From Phycisphaerales bacterium (lineage in GTDB: Bacteria; Planctomycetota; Phycisphaerae; Phycisphaerales; UBA1924): a stretch of DNA of 64,000 nt. The stretch is from positions 62,001 through 126,000 of the forward strand of contig JADLFE010000009.1 in assembly GCA_020845755.1 (NCBI GenBank). The letters are read 5' to 3'. The translations under genes were made by a program, and so were the position numbers. The notes under the pieces were generated by a model that did not search any database, was not told the origin of the DNA, and worked only from the letters and a program-made list of their open reading frames with translations. Every line of letters starts with the position of its first letter. Positions within the stretch are counted from its first letter, which is position 1. Positions 16,203 to 25,897 of this stretch are shown here, one piece after another.

Positions 16203-18251
16203 GTGGGCGAATCGCCGAGCAATCCGGTCCGAATTGATGCCGTACCGGCACGCCGCCCCATCCGCGCGCTCCCCGAACTGCTCGTCAACCAGATCGCCGC
16301 CGGCGAGGTCGTCGAGCGCCCGGCCAGCGTCGTAAAGGAACTCGTCGAGAACTCCATCGATGCCGGCGCGACGCGCGTCACCATCGAGATCGAACAGGGC
16401 GGCATCGAACTCATACGGATCACCGACGACGGCACGGGCATCCCGCCCAACGAACTCGCGCTCGCGCTGGCCCCTCACGCCACCAGCAAGATAGCGGCAG
16501 CCTCCGACCTCGACCGCATCGCCACGATGGGCTTCCGCGGCGAGGCACTCGCCTCCATCGCCAGCGTCTCGCGCCTGTCCATACGTTCGCGTACGCGCGA
16601 TCACTCGGGCGCGACCGAGATCGAGAGCGAGGGAGGTCGGATCGTCGGCCCGCGCCCCGCCGCCGGACCGATCGGAACCTGCGTCACGGTGCGCACGCTC
16701 TTCTTCAACACCCCCGCTCGCCGCAAGTTTCTCAAGACCGTCGCGACCGAGCAGGCACGCTGCGCCGACACCGCCAAGGACCTGGCGCTCGGGAATCCCG
16801 CGCTGGGTGTGACGCTGAAATGCGATGGGCGCGTCGTCCTGGACCTCCCGCCGGGCGGCGGGCCGCGCGATCGCGCCCTCGATATCCTCGGACGCGAACT
16901 CGAGGCCGAGTTGCTCGAAGTCCACGCCGATCAATTCGACGACGCGCGCGGGCTGGCGCTCTGGGGGCTCGTAGGGCGACCGTCGCTGGCGCGTGCCACG
17001 AACAAGTCACAGTATGTCTTTGTGAACGGCCGCCCCATCCGCGACCGCATGATCCAGCACGCCATCGCCGAATCATTCCGCGGCCTGATCGAGCCCTCGC
17101 GCTACCCCACCGCGTTCCTCATGCTCGATATGAGCCCCGAGGGAGTCGATGTGAACGTCCACCCCGCGAAGGCCGAGGTGCGCTTCCGCGACGGCTCGAT
17201 GGTCCACGGCACGATCCTCGGCTCGATCAAGCGCTCGCTGCGAGCCGCGGATCTGACGCCCAGCATCCTGCCGCGCGTCGAACCTGCGACCCCAGCGTGG
17301 GGCGGGCGCGCGGTGCTCCCCGGCTCTCCCGCCCTCTCGCCCCAGACGCCGCCCAATGCGGCGCAACGCTTCGCCGATTACCTCAAGCAACTCGGCGCCG
17401 TGGCACGCGGCACGCCCGGCGTGGGCGAACTCCGCGAGGCGAGGGAGCATGCCGCGTCGATCACGAGCGCGTTCGGCCAGCCGGCTCAGGGCCAAACCGG
17501 GATCGACGACACGGCGCCCATCGGGGCACAGGCCGGCGTGTTCGGCGCAACCACACCCGAAGGCGGGACGTTCGATCCGCCCGGCCCGGGCCAGTGGAAC
17601 TCCACGACGGAATCCGCGTCATCTAGCGGCATCGCTCCCACCGAAGACCCGATGCTGCTTGCCCCGCCGCGCCCGGCGACGCGCGTGCTGCAGGTCCACA
17701 AGAGTTACCTCGTCTCGCAGGACGAGCAGGGCATGCTCATTGTCGATCAGCACGCACTCCACGAACGCGTGATGTTCGAGCATCTGCTGTCGCGCGTCGG
17801 CGCGGGCTCGCTGGAAAGTCAGCATCTGCTCGTGCCCGCGATCGTCCCCGCGACACAGGCCCAGATCGCTCGCCTTGACGAACTCAAGCCGCTCCTGGAT
17901 CGCATCGGCGTCGACGCCTCTCCGATCGGCCCGACCGACATCGGCGTGCACGCCTTCCCGACGTTCCTCTTCGACCGCGGCGTGGAGCCGATCGAATTCC
18001 TCCGCGACCTCTTCGAGCGTGCCGAATCCCAGGCCTTCATGCCCGGCTCCGAGCAGGCGCTCCGCGACGTGCTCGACATGATGGCGTGCAAGGCCGCCGT
18101 GAAAGCCGGCGATCAACTCGCCGACACGCACCTGCAGGCGCTCATGGAACTCCGCGAGGATGTCGAGCGATCCAGCAACTGCCCGCACGGGCGCCCCACG
18201 AGCATCCGCCTGACGATCAAGGAACTCGAGAAACTCTTCGGGCGAACCTGA
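16203..18251 (+). CDS. mutL: DNA mismatch repair protein MutL (endonuclease-proficient type)
   Basis: GTG start at 16203; 682 residues. The N-terminal GHKL ATPase is canonical: NQIAAGEVVERPASVVKELVEN, DDGTGI, and the TSKI/GFRGEAL blocks. The C-terminal domain carries the metal-binding endonuclease motif DQHALHERVMFE near residue 515, plus ACKAAVKAGD and CPHGRPT near 654-666. So this MutL can nick DNA itself, as expected in bacteria lacking MutH. It couples mismatch recognition by MutS to strand excision. A Pro/Gly-rich linker (~380-480) joins the halves. No mutS is in the window. Confidence 0.96.
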   Translation: MGESPSNPVRIDAVPARRPIRALPELLVNQIAAGEVVERPASVVKELVENSIDAGATRVTIEIEQGGIELIRITDDGTGIPPNELALALAPHATSKIAAASDLDRIATMGFRGEALASIASVSRLSIRSRTRDHSGATEIESEGGRIVGPRPAAGPIGTCVTVRTLFFNTPARRKFLKTVATEQARCADTAKDLALGNPALGVTLKCDGRVVLDLPPGGGPRDRALDILGRELEAELLEVHADQFDDARGLALWGLVGRPSLARATNKSQYVFVNGRPIRDRMIQHAIAESFRGLIEPSRYPTAFLMLDMSPEGVDVNVHPAKAEVRFRDGSMVHGTILGSIKRSLRAADLTPSILPRVEPATPAWGGRAVLPGSPALSPQTPPNAAQRFADYLKQLGAVARGTPGVGELREAREHAASITSAFGQPAQGQTGIDDTAPIGAQAGVFGATTPEGGTFDPPGPGQWNSTTESASSSGIAPTEDPMLLAPPRPATRVLQVHKSYLVSQDEQGMLIVDQHALHERVMFEHLLSRVGAGSLESQHLLVPAIVPATQAQIARLDELKPLLDRIGVDASPIGPTDIGVHAFPTFLFDRGVEPIEFLRDLFERAESQAFMPGSEQALRDVLDMMACKAAVKAGDQLADTHLQALMELREDVERSSNCPHGRPTSIRLTIKELEKLFGRT

Positions 18252-18298
18252 ACATCAGACGAGCAACACACACACGAGGTAGACTCTTGGTCTCTTCA

Positions 18299-20143
18299 CT
18301 ACTTCGCCGCCGCCGACACCCGCACCACATCCACCGGCGTCCGCCCGTTATCGATCGTAAACTCGGAGTTCAGCCCGATCGGCTCGATCTCAAACCCCAG
18401 CGCCCGCAACCGCTCAACCGCTCGCGCCGGGTCCATCGTCGGCGGCTGCATCCGCCGCACCAGCATCGTCACGCGTCGCGATGGGTCACGCTGCAAGTCC
18501 GCCTTCAAATCCGCGATCGTGCGCGGGCCCACGAACCGAATCCCAGGCCGCTCAACCACATCGAGGAGCGACTCGATATCCCGCTCCGCGTAGTAGTCGA
18601 TCGCGGGCGTTGAAAACTCGAACGTCACCAGATCGCTCGCGGAGGTGCCGCGAGTCAGGATCTCGCTCACCATCGCGCGCGGCGAGCGATCATGCTCCTG
18701 CGCCTCCAGCCCGAACGCGTACCACCACCCCTGCGACAAACCCAGCACCACCACGCCCAGCGTCCAACCGATCCGCATCGGCACTGGGTTCCTGAAATCG
18801 CGGATCGCCGCGCTCACCCACGCGCCGCCCATGATCGCGATTCCCGGCCAGACCGGCGTGAGATAGCGCGGCACGCCCTTGCCCAGGAGCGAAAACGCGA
18901 CGAGGCCAAGGCCGGCCCACGCGAAGACCACCGACATCCCCAGGGGGAAACGCGGTCGATCCTTGATGATCCAGACGATCGCGATGATCGCCGCCGCAGA
19001 GCCCATCGCCACGCCATACGCCGCGGCGCCGAGATTGATCAGCGGCGAATCCGGGACCAGCAGCCGCAAGTTGTCCTCGATCTCTTCCGCGACCGACGAG
19101 GCAAGACCCGAGTCGCCGATGTGCTTGGCGACCACGTGCGACCACCACCAGAGCACACCCAGCCCCGCGCCGATCACACCGACCGGGTGCGTGCGCGAAC
19201 ACAGCACGAAAAACTGCTTGAACGCCGCCCATCGCACCAGGGGCACGAGCGCCCACGCCGTCCACGCCGCCATCGCGCTCATCATCACCACGCCGATCCA
19301 GTCCGCACGCTCGTCCACCTGGCTCGCGCTGATCCACGCCACGAGCCCCGCCGCGGCGAAACACACGATCCATGCCCACGCCGCTGGCGTTGGTCGTTCG
19401 CCTCGCGATCGATGCGCGACCAGCAGCGCCATGCCACCGTACGCCGCCAATCCGAGCGTGAGCACACCCGGCGGTCCTTTGGTCATCGCCGCGCCGACCG
19501 CGCACAGCGCCGCGCCCGCAACCGCCGGAATGTGCGTCCGCTTCCGCTCGATCGCGTACTTCCATGCGATCGCCAGCAGCGCCACCGCCGCGGAAGTAAA
19601 CGGCACGAGAAGCACGTCCAGTTCACCGAACCGGCTCGAGCGCACGTACAGCGTGCCGGTGCCCAGCATCGCCGCGCCCCAGAACGCCGCCCGCCGCGCC
19701 CATCGCTCCGCGTCCGGTTGCGGGTGCTCACCATCATGCAGCGACAGCACGCGCCGCCCCGCCCAGTACGTCGCCAGAACACCGAGCCACCCCGCGATCG
19801 CCACGGTGAGGCGCAGATCGCGTTCGCTCGGACGCTGGCCGCACACCTTCGCCAGCGCGACCTGGCACCAGTAGATCAGCGGCGGCTTGGCGAGATAGGG
19901 CTTGCCGCCGTCCGTCGGCACCAGCCACGCGCCCGAATCCGTCTTCAGTCGGTCGTACATCTCTCGCGCCACCAGCGCCCGCTTGGCTTCCTGCCAGTTG
20001 GTGAGACCGAAAGACGCCGGCGCGACGAAATACACGATCGCCGAGAGCAGCGTGAGGATCAGGATGTCGCGGAGCGTGCCTCGCGTCATCGGGTTGGTCC
20101 GAGGCCGTCGATCAGGTACGGGCTTGCCATGCCACTCTGTCAC
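18299..20143 (-). CDS. GT39/ArnT-like integral membrane glycosyltransferase
   Basis: The frame gives 614 residues from a GTG at 20143; an ATG at 20089 is an equally good start and would place the first membrane helix nearer the N-terminus. About a dozen hydrophobic helices follow an acidic first loop (TNWQEAKRALVAREM) and YLAKPPLIYW, the motif pattern of ArnT/PMT-type enzymes that use polyprenyl-phosphate sugars. A soluble C-terminal domain follows helix 12. Such enzymes glycosylate lipids or proteins on the periplasmic face. Donor and acceptor cannot be told. It follows the aminotransferase gene by 24 bp. Confidence 0.82.
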   Translation of the reverse strand: MTEWHGKPVPDRRPRTNPMTRGTLRDILILTLLSAIVYFVAPASFGLTNWQEAKRALVAREMYDRLKTDSGAWLVPTDGGKPYLAKPPLIYWCQVALAKVCGQRPSERDLRLTVAIAGWLGVLATYWAGRRVLSLHDGEHPQPDAERWARRAAFWGAAMLGTGTLYVRSSRFGELDVLLVPFTSAAVALLAIAWKYAIERKRTHIPAVAGAALCAVGAAMTKGPPGVLTLGLAAYGGMALLVAHRSRGERPTPAAWAWIVCFAAAGLVAWISASQVDERADWIGVVMMSAMAAWTAWALVPLVRWAAFKQFFVLCSRTHPVGVIGAGLGVLWWWSHVVAKHIGDSGLASSVAEEIEDNLRLLVPDSPLINLGAAAYGVAMGSAAAIIAIVWIIKDRPRFPLGMSVVFAWAGLGLVAFSLLGKGVPRYLTPVWPGIAIMGGAWVSAAIRDFRNPVPMRIGWTLGVVVLGLSQGWWYAFGLEAQEHDRSPRAMVSEILTRGTSASDLVTFEFSTPAIDYYAERDIESLLDVVERPGIRFVGPRTIADLKADLQRDPSRRVTMLVRRMQPPTMDPARAVERLRALGFEIEPIGLNSEFTIDNGRTPVDVVRVSAAAK

Positions 20144-20167
20144 GACTCACGATTCACGACTCACCGA

Positions 20168-21415
20168 TTACGACAGCGTTCCTTCCATCAGCCCCGCCAG
20201 CACGTCCAGCCCGCGTGACAGTTTCTCCATCGGCGTCGCGTAACTGAGCCGGAAGTGTGTGTCCCGCGTCGAAAACGTCTTGCTCGGCACGATCAGAACG
20301 TTGTGACGCACGGCCGCCTGGAAGAACTTCTCGCCGCGCTCGTTCTCGTTTCCGAATCGCTCCGGCACCGCGGGGAACGCGTAGAAAGCGCCGCCGGGAG
20401 TGGGCACGCTCGTGTGCGCCGAGAGTGTCCGCACCACCACGTCGCGCCGGCGCTGATACTCCGCCACGTGCCCCGACATGTCGACCTCGAAGGCCTTCAT
20501 CACGCCCCACTGCAATGGGTGCGGCGAACTGACATACACGTATTGCTGGAGTTTGGTCATCTCCTCGATCAGCCAGCGCGGCCCGACCGCGTAACCAAGA
20601 CGCCAGCCCGTCACGCCGTACGTCTTGCCATAGCCACGCACCACGAGGACGTGCTCCTGCGCGCCCGGCAAGCGGGCCGGGCTCGGGCACATGAGTTTCT
20701 TGGGATTGCTCGCCATCGGCTGCGTGCGGAACTCGTCGTAGGTGAACTCGTCGTAGATTTCGTCCGAGAGCAGCAGGAGATTCCGCTTCTTGCAGAGGTC
20801 GAGCAGGTCCGCGCACTCACGCTCGCTCGCCACCACGCCGCCCGGATTGCCCGGCGAGTTCAGCAGCACCATCTTCGTCCGAGGCGTGATGAGCTTCTCG
20901 ACGCGCTCGGCCGTCATGCGGAAGTCCGGATACACCGGGCACTTCACGGCCACGCCGTTCGACAGCGTCGCCAAGTACGGATACAGCACAAACCACGGAT
21001 CGGGGATGATGATCTCGTCGCCCGCGTTCAGGAGCGCCATGCATGACAGCAAGAGCGCGCCCGACGTACCAGACGTGACCAGCACGCCAGGGTCGCTCGG
21101 AGATGGATTCAGTGGCAGGCCGCCGATGGACCATCCCAGGTCGCGCCTGATGTGCTCCGCGATCACTTCGCGCAGTTCGATGATGCCGCGCGTCAGCGGA
21201 TAGCCGTTCCGATCTTCCTGGATCGCGCGGATCGCCGCGTCCTTGATCGTCTGCGGCACGGGAAAGTCCGGCTGCCCGATCGAGAGGTCGATCTTCTGCG
21301 CCGCCGGGATCGTTGCCCCGATCTCAAAGACCCGGCGGATACCCGACCCGTTGATCGACTGTGAACGCGACGAGAGAAGGTTCGGACCGATCACGCGCGC
21401 CTCCAATGCCATCAC
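20168..21415 (-). CDS. PLP-dependent aminotransferase, class I/II (AspC-like)
   Basis: The protein has 415 residues. The fold-type I signatures are clear: DLSIGQPDFPVP near residue 43, TSGTSGALLL, NSPGNPGG near 186-193, SDEIYDEF near 217, and GYGKTYGVTGWRLGY with the Schiff-base lysine at K264. A C-terminal FRLSYATP holds the substrate-carboxylate arginine. The family covers aspartate, aromatic and alanine aminotransferases; the donor and acceptor cannot be settled by eye. It lies between the small basic protein gene and the GT39-like gene on the same strand. Confidence 0.9.
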   Translation of the reverse strand: MMALEARVIGPNLLSSRSQSINGSGIRRVFEIGATIPAAQKIDLSIGQPDFPVPQTIKDAAIRAIQEDRNGYPLTRGIIELREVIAEHIRRDLGWSIGGLPLNPSPSDPGVLVTSGTSGALLLSCMALLNAGDEIIIPDPWFVLYPYLATLSNGVAVKCPVYPDFRMTAERVEKLITPRTKMVLLNSPGNPGGVVASERECADLLDLCKKRNLLLLSDEIYDEFTYDEFRTQPMASNPKKLMCPSPARLPGAQEHVLVVRGYGKTYGVTGWRLGYAVGPRWLIEEMTKLQQYVYVSSPHPLQWGVMKAFEVDMSGHVAEYQRRRDVVVRTLSAHTSVPTPGGAFYAFPAVPERFGNENERGEKFFQAAVRHNVLIVPSKTFSTRDTHFRLSYATPMEKLSRGLDVLAGLMEGTLS

Positions 21416-21511
21416 GCCCGGCGCACTCCATGCTGCGCGGGCGATTCAAGCGACGACGCCCGGCACCAAGGGCCCATAGCGGGCCCGACCGGGGCGACCA
21501 CGCAAGCCATG

Positions 21512-21673
21512 TTAGGCCTTGGGAACCAGCGTCTTGGGAATCCCCAGCACGCTCTGCTTCGAAGGGTCGAGTTTCTTGTCGGCCACCATCTTGGAAATCC
21601 GCTCGGCCCGCGTCATCACGCTCCGCTTGCCGCCCGTCTTCTTCGACACCTTCAGCGAACGATCGATGCTCAT
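21512..21673 (-). CDS. Small basic protein of the PVC group (TIGR04137-like)
   Basis: The internal ATG at 21673 gives a 53-residue protein starting MSIDRSLKV; upstream CTGGAG supports it. The pattern MSIDRSLK, VMTRAERI, LGIPKT is the signature of the small basic protein family described for Chlamydiae, Verrucomicrobia and Planctomycetes (named rRNA-associated in some resources). It is rich in Lys/Arg. It probably binds ribosomal RNA or ribosomes, though direct evidence is thin. An annotation using the longest frame (start 21727) would add 18 spurious residues. It is a useful lineage marker for this window. Confidence 0.88.
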   Translation of the reverse strand: MSIDRSLKVSKKTGGKRSVMTRAERISKMVADKKLDPSKQSVLGIPKTLVPKA

Positions 21674-21746
21674 CGCGCAAACTCCAGTCAATTCGGCACG
21701 CGATCGCGCACCGTCGTGCTCTTTCATCCAGACCCAACCTCAAACC

Positions 21747-22652
21747 CTAGTTGCCCTGCAGAAGTTCCCAGTAGGTCTTCGCAAAGCTCCAGCGGCTCTT
21801 GGTGTCCCGCAGCCAACGCTCGTTGAGCGACGCCGCGGCCTGCTCAAGATTCGTCCTCGCCGGGTCCTTCTCGCGGAATTGCTGCCGCGAGATACCCCCA
21901 ACGCAAACCACTTTGAACAGGGGTTGATTGTTGACCACATGCCCCGTTCGATCAACCACGTTCATCGGCACCCCAACGGCTTCCAGACCGTTGGCCGACA
22001 GATACGCGATCATCGTCCTCGCCTCATCCCGCGGCAGGCCCCCCACCAGCACCATGTAGTTCATCCCCGGCTGGCGCGGGTCCGCATCAACCGCGCCCTT
22101 CGAGACCAGCACCGGCTTGGACGGATCGTCCACCGGCAGCGTGATCAACAGGCCTTCCTCGGCCTTCTTGCCAGCCTCCGGTTTGGTTTCCGGCTTGGTT
22201 TCCGATTTCGGCTGAGGCTTGATCTCGGGCTTCGCCTCCGACTTGGGCTCGTTCTTGGGAGGCGGGGCTCCGATCGGCTTGGCGCCGTCCTTGGGCGCGT
22301 TCGGCGACGTTCCTGTGGGCTTTTCGAGAGGCTTGGTCAGGTTGTCGGGCTCCTGGATCTTTGGCTGGTCCGTCCGCGCCCCGCCCACCAGCGATCCTGC
22401 CAGTTCCATTTCCGCAGCCGCATGCCCGCTGCGATACGCGATCACCCACGCACCGGCCATCAGGCCCAGTACGATCGCCACGCCGAAATACACCCATGTC
22501 CACGGCACGGTTACATACGCCGAGCGGGCCCGCCCGGTCTCGCCCGGCTTCAGTTCGCTGAACGTCGCGCTGGCGCGACGCCCGAACATGCCGGCGCCCG
22601 TGTCTTCCCGGAGAAGCTCAAACAGCGGCTTGTTGGATCGCCCGGAGGCCAT
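21747..22652 (-). CDS. Membrane-anchored protein with KPE-rich linker and SPOR-like C-terminus
   Basis: The protein has 301 residues. A cytoplasmic N-terminus of ~50 residues (FELLREDTGAGMFGRRA) leads to one membrane helix (VYFGVAIVLGLMAGAWVIAY). A linker of Lys/Pro/Glu repeats follows (~105-150), then a domain with YMVLVGGLPRDEARTMIAYL and a later VVCVGG strand that looks like a divergent SPOR fold, the type that binds denuded peptidoglycan at division sites. The linker would span the periplasm. SPOR assignment is by shape, not by a firm motif. It is divergent from nuoI across 77 bp. Confidence 0.65.
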   Translation of the reverse strand: MASGRSNKPLFELLREDTGAGMFGRRASATFSELKPGETGRARSAYVTVPWTWVYFGVAIVLGLMAGAWVIAYRSGHAAAEMELAGSLVGGARTDQPKIQEPDNLTKPLEKPTGTSPNAPKDGAKPIGAPPPKNEPKSEAKPEIKPQPKSETKPETKPEAGKKAEEGLLITLPVDDPSKPVLVSKGAVDADPRQPGMNYMVLVGGLPRDEARTMIAYLSANGLEAVGVPMNVVDRTGHVVNNQPLFKVVCVGGISRQQFREKDPARTNLEQAAASLNERWLRDTKSRWSFAKTYWELLQGN

Positions 22653-22729
22653 ACCGGTATGGTAGCAGATGCCGGTCTCCCATTCAGAACCCGGAAAACC
22701 GCCCTCCGCGAGCGGTATACTCTCCGCGC

Positions 22730-23275
22730 ATGGCCATCCGCGATCAGGACATCGTCACCATCAAAGTGCCACCCATGACCCGCGCCGAGGCGGTCTATCT
22801 CCCCGAGATCGTCAAGGGGTTCGGCATCACGATGCGCCACTTCTTCACCAGTTTCGGCCAGGGCAGGACCAGCCGCGCCCTGCAATACCCTGAGGAGCGC
22901 CGCGAGCACTTCTCGCCCGAGCAGGCCGGCTTTGAGCCTAAGAACTTCCGCGGCGTGCACCGCCTCAACCGCGACGAGAACGGACGCATCAAGTGCGTCG
23001 CCTGCATGATGTGCCCGACTATCTGCCCGGCACGCTGCATCCACATCGAGGCCGCCGAATCCCCCTGGAACGACCGCGAGAAGTACCCCAAGAAATTCGA
23101 GATCGACGAGCTCCGCTGCATCTACTGCGGCATGTGCGAAGAGGCCTGCCCCGTCGACGCCATCGAACTCACCACCGAATACGACATCGTCGGCCTGTCA
23201 CGCCAGGAGATGGTCTTCGACAAGGAAAAACTCCTGCACATGTACGACGTCACCATCGAGAAGAAGCCGATGTGA
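22730..23275 (+). CDS. nuoI: NADH-quinone oxidoreductase subunit I (two 4Fe-4S ferredoxin-like)
   Basis: The protein has 181 residues, normal for NuoI. Two complete 4Fe-4S motifs are present: C89-C92-C95-C99 (CVACMMCPTICP) and C130-C133-C136-C140 (CIYCGMCEEACP). The amphipathic N-terminus (GFGITMRHFF) and GVHRLNRDENGR segment match complex I subunit I, which carries clusters N6a/N6b in the peripheral arm. No other nuo gene lies in the window, so the gene is detached from the usual operon. A rho-independent terminator follows at 23332. Confidence 0.92.
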   Translation: MAIRDQDIVTIKVPPMTRAEAVYLPEIVKGFGITMRHFFTSFGQGRTSRALQYPEERREHFSPEQAGFEPKNFRGVHRLNRDENGRIKCVACMMCPTICPARCIHIEAAESPWNDREKYPKKFEIDELRCIYCGMCEEACPVDAIELTTEYDIVGLSRQEMVFDKEKLLHMYDVTIEKKPM

Positions 23276-23331
23276 CCCGGCCAACCGAAGGCTCGCGTGC
23301 GAGCCATCGCGCCCTTCGACGCAGCAGCAAA

Positions 23332-23356
23332 GGGCCCGCAATCCGCGGGCCTTTTT
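23332..23356 (+). terminator. Rho-independent terminator after nuoI
   Basis: GGCCCGC and GCGGGCC form a stem around an AATCC loop, followed by TTTTT at 23352-23356. It lies 57 bp after the nuoI stop and 53 bp before the sulfatase start. Confidence 0.9.
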
Positions 23357-23408
23357 CATGCGCCACGCTCTCCCCCGTCACGTCGCGACATCGTGGTATC
23401 TTCTCTTG

Positions 23409-24836
23409 ATGCGATTCCTCGCTCCGATCCTCGCGCTGGTCCTGCTCGCCCTTCCGGGCTGCGCATCCCCGCCCGCCAAGCCCAACATCCTCATCCTGCT
23501 CGTCGACGACCTCGGCTGGCGCGATCTGGGGCCCTACGCCCAGGATCTCGCCGAAACACCCAACATCGACGCATTCGCAAGGCAAAGCGTTCGATTTACC
23601 GCCGCGTATTCCGCCGGGCCGGTCTGCTCACCAACTCGCGCCTCGATCATCACGGGCAAGTACCCCGCCCGTGTCAACATCAACGACTGGATCCCCGGCA
23701 CGGACTTCCCTCATGCCAGGACGCTTCCACCTCCCGACCTCGATCAACTCCCGCTCGAGCACGTCACACTCGCCGAATCGCTCCGGAGCGTCGGATACAC
23801 CACTTTCCACGTCGGCAAGTGGCACCTCGGCGGCCGTGGCTTCCTTCCTCAGGATCAGGGCTTCGACGTCAACATCATGGGGAGCCACATAGGCCACCCC
23901 GCCTCGCACTTCTTCCCGTACGGGAATTCTCTCAACGATAAGCCCTCGGCCTCGCACGCCGTGCCCCTCCCAACCCTGGAACTCCGCGATGCTGAGTTCC
24001 TCGCCCACCGACAGGCCGATGAAGCGATCACGCTGCTTCGCGACGCCGCGACCAAGCCCAACCCGTTCTTCATGCACCTGTCGTTCTACGCGATCCATGC
24101 GCCATGGCAAGCGCCCGCGGCGCTGATCGAGAAATACGAATCGCTCGCCTCGCAACGCCCCGGCGGCACGAACATCCCGCGCGCTCAGATCGTCACCGCC
24201 GCCATGATCGAAGCGACGGATCAAGCCATCGGGCTCGTCCTCGATGAACTGCGCGCCTCGGGCTTGGACAAGAGCACCATCGTCTTTCTCACGAGCGACA
24301 ACGGCGGGCTCGGGCCTGCTTCCGACAATCGCCCGCTGCGGGGGCAGAAGCGCTCGCTGTGGGAAGGGGGCATCCGCGTTCCCCTCATGGTCCGCTGGCC
24401 CACCATCGCGACGCCCGGCGCGATCATCTCGGAGCCCGTCATCTCGCAGGACCTGTTCGCGACAGCCTGCGACGCCGCGGGAGTTCCGATGGGCACCGAC
24501 GTCAGAGAAGACGCACGCTCGCTCATGCCCCTGCTGCGCGGGCAGGGCGTCAGCCTCGGTCGCGATGCACTCTACTGGCACTTCCCCCACAATGAAACCG
24601 ACGCAGTCGGCCCGCGCGGCGCTGTCCGGCGCGGCCAGTGGAAACTCATCGAGGACTACGAGTCCGGCACGCTGCTCCTGTTTGATCTCGACGCCGACCC
24701 CGGCGAGTCCACCAACGTTGCGCCCCAATTCCCCGACACAGCGTCGCATCTTGCCCATCTTCTCCACACCTGGCGCGATCGCGTCGGCGCGAAGATGCCA
24801 TCGCCCAATCCACAGGTGGATCCGAACATCAAGTGA
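23409..24836 (+). CDS. Lipoprotein sulfatase (formylglycine-dependent, arylsulfatase-like)
   Basis: I choose the ATG at 23409 because it gives a lipoprotein signal peptide with lipobox LPGC (C18); an upstream frame start at 23358 would bury it and overlap the terminator region. The 475-residue protein has metal ligands DD at 33-34, the sulfatase signature CSPTR at 73-77 whose Cys becomes formylglycine, GKWHLGG and the C-terminal TSDNGG. Substrates are probably sulfated polysaccharides or steroids outside the cytoplasm. Sulfatases are abundant in planctomycetes. The modifying enzyme is not in the window. Confidence 0.93.
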   Translation: MRFLAPILALVLLALPGCASPPAKPNILILLVDDLGWRDLGPYAQDLAETPNIDAFARQSVRFTAAYSAGPVCSPTRASIITGKYPARVNINDWIPGTDFPHARTLPPPDLDQLPLEHVTLAESLRSVGYTTFHVGKWHLGGRGFLPQDQGFDVNIMGSHIGHPASHFFPYGNSLNDKPSASHAVPLPTLELRDAEFLAHRQADEAITLLRDAATKPNPFFMHLSFYAIHAPWQAPAALIEKYESLASQRPGGTNIPRAQIVTAAMIEATDQAIGLVLDELRASGLDKSTIVFLTSDNGGLGPASDNRPLRGQKRSLWEGGIRVPLMVRWPTIATPGAIISEPVISQDLFATACDAAGVPMGTDVREDARSLMPLLRGQGVSLGRDALYWHFPHNETDAVGPRGAVRRGQWKLIEDYESGTLLLFDLDADPGESTNVAPQFPDTASHLAHLLHTWRDRVGAKMPSPNPQVDPNIK

Positions 24837-25137
24837 CGGTTCCAAGCCCCCCGCCCTGATCGACTGTCCCGCCGATGCGTTTCCGGCGGCGCCGTCCGCG
24901 ATGATCCGGCCACGATTCTGCATCGATGACCTAACGTCATCCTATCGATCCTTCCGGTTTTCACAGACGCAGCCGCTCAAGATGAACAATCTCATCCGTC
25001 TGTAACGATTTTTCCGACTTTTCTGGCATGCCCTAAAACCTGAGGCACCTTCCGACTGGAGCGCGAGGACCGCGCCCTGGGTTGCGCTCATGGAGCGCGC
25101 CGGGGTTGTGTGGCGCCTCGCGGAGGAAGGAGCGACT
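24837..25137. other. Intergenic region between sulfatase and PEP-CTERM protein; nothing recognised
   Basis: A 301-bp gap, locally more AT-rich around 24930-25030, that probably holds the promoter of the 25138 gene. No hairpin with a T-run, RNA gene or repeat was found. Confidence 0.5.
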
Positions 25138-25869
25138 GTGAAGTACACCCTTGTTGCCGTGGCGGGGACCGCCCTGCTTGCTGGAACCGCCCACGCGGCG
25201 TTCTTCAGTTTTGCATCCGATACCGCCGACCATCACTGGACGTTCTTCGGCGGGCAAACACCGACTCATTTCCGCGACGGCATCCTTCCCGGTGGGGCGC
25301 TCGATCTGCAGGTTGACGACAACAACGGCCCGCTTCCCACCCTCGGCTTCTCCACGCGCCTCCAGGCACAGTTCGATCTTGCGTACGCCGGGAGCATCCC
25401 GCTGGGCAACGGCGACTTCTCACACTCCTACTCCATCTCTGGCCAGTTCACCTTCCTTGATCTCGCCACGCTCCAGCCGCTACTGGTCACCACATTCTCA
25501 GGTGGCCTCTTCACAGCGCGCGGTGGACAAAGTTCGTGGTACAGCACGGCAGGGTTCGGTGCTGACAACTTCGGCGGCGCCACCATCAACATGTCCTGGC
25601 ACGGTCCAAACCTCCCCGGGTATGGCCTGATCCCGGGTTCCTTTGTCGATCCCCAGGGCTTCCAGTACAGCCTCTCGGCGATCAACACCAGCGGCCTCAT
25701 CCCCTATGACATGAGCAGCCAGGGCGTCGCCCTCGACTCAAAGATGTATCCCGCTCAGCAGTGGTACGCAGAAGGCTCCTACTCAGCCTCCAGCAACGTG
25801 CCCTCACCCGGTGCGCTCGTCCTCGGCGGCTTGGGAATCGTTTCGGTCGCTCGCCGTCGCCGCGCCTGA
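25138..25869 (+). CDS. Secreted PEP-CTERM-like protein of unknown function
   Basis: The start is a GTG at 25138 with GGAAGGAG upstream; a longer frame from 25090 lacks such a site. The 243-residue protein has a signal peptide ending AHA/A, a beta-rich body (many Gly, Ser, Phe, Tyr) with no family I recognise, and the C-terminal sorting signal VPSPGALVLGGLGIVSVARRRRA: proline motif, hydrophobic helix, arginine cluster. It should be exported and processed or anchored by an exosortase-like system. A good terminator follows. Confidence 0.8.
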   Translation: MKYTLVAVAGTALLAGTAHAAFFSFASDTADHHWTFFGGQTPTHFRDGILPGGALDLQVDDNNGPLPTLGFSTRLQAQFDLAYAGSIPLGNGDFSHSYSISGQFTFLDLATLQPLLVTTFSGGLFTARGGQSSWYSTAGFGADNFGGATINMSWHGPNLPGYGLIPGSFVDPQGFQYSLSAINTSGLIPYDMSSQGVALDSKMYPAQQWYAEGSYSASSNVPSPGALVLGGLGIVSVARRRRA

Positions 25870-25897
25870 TCTGAACAATGCTGACGCAGCTCTCGCG

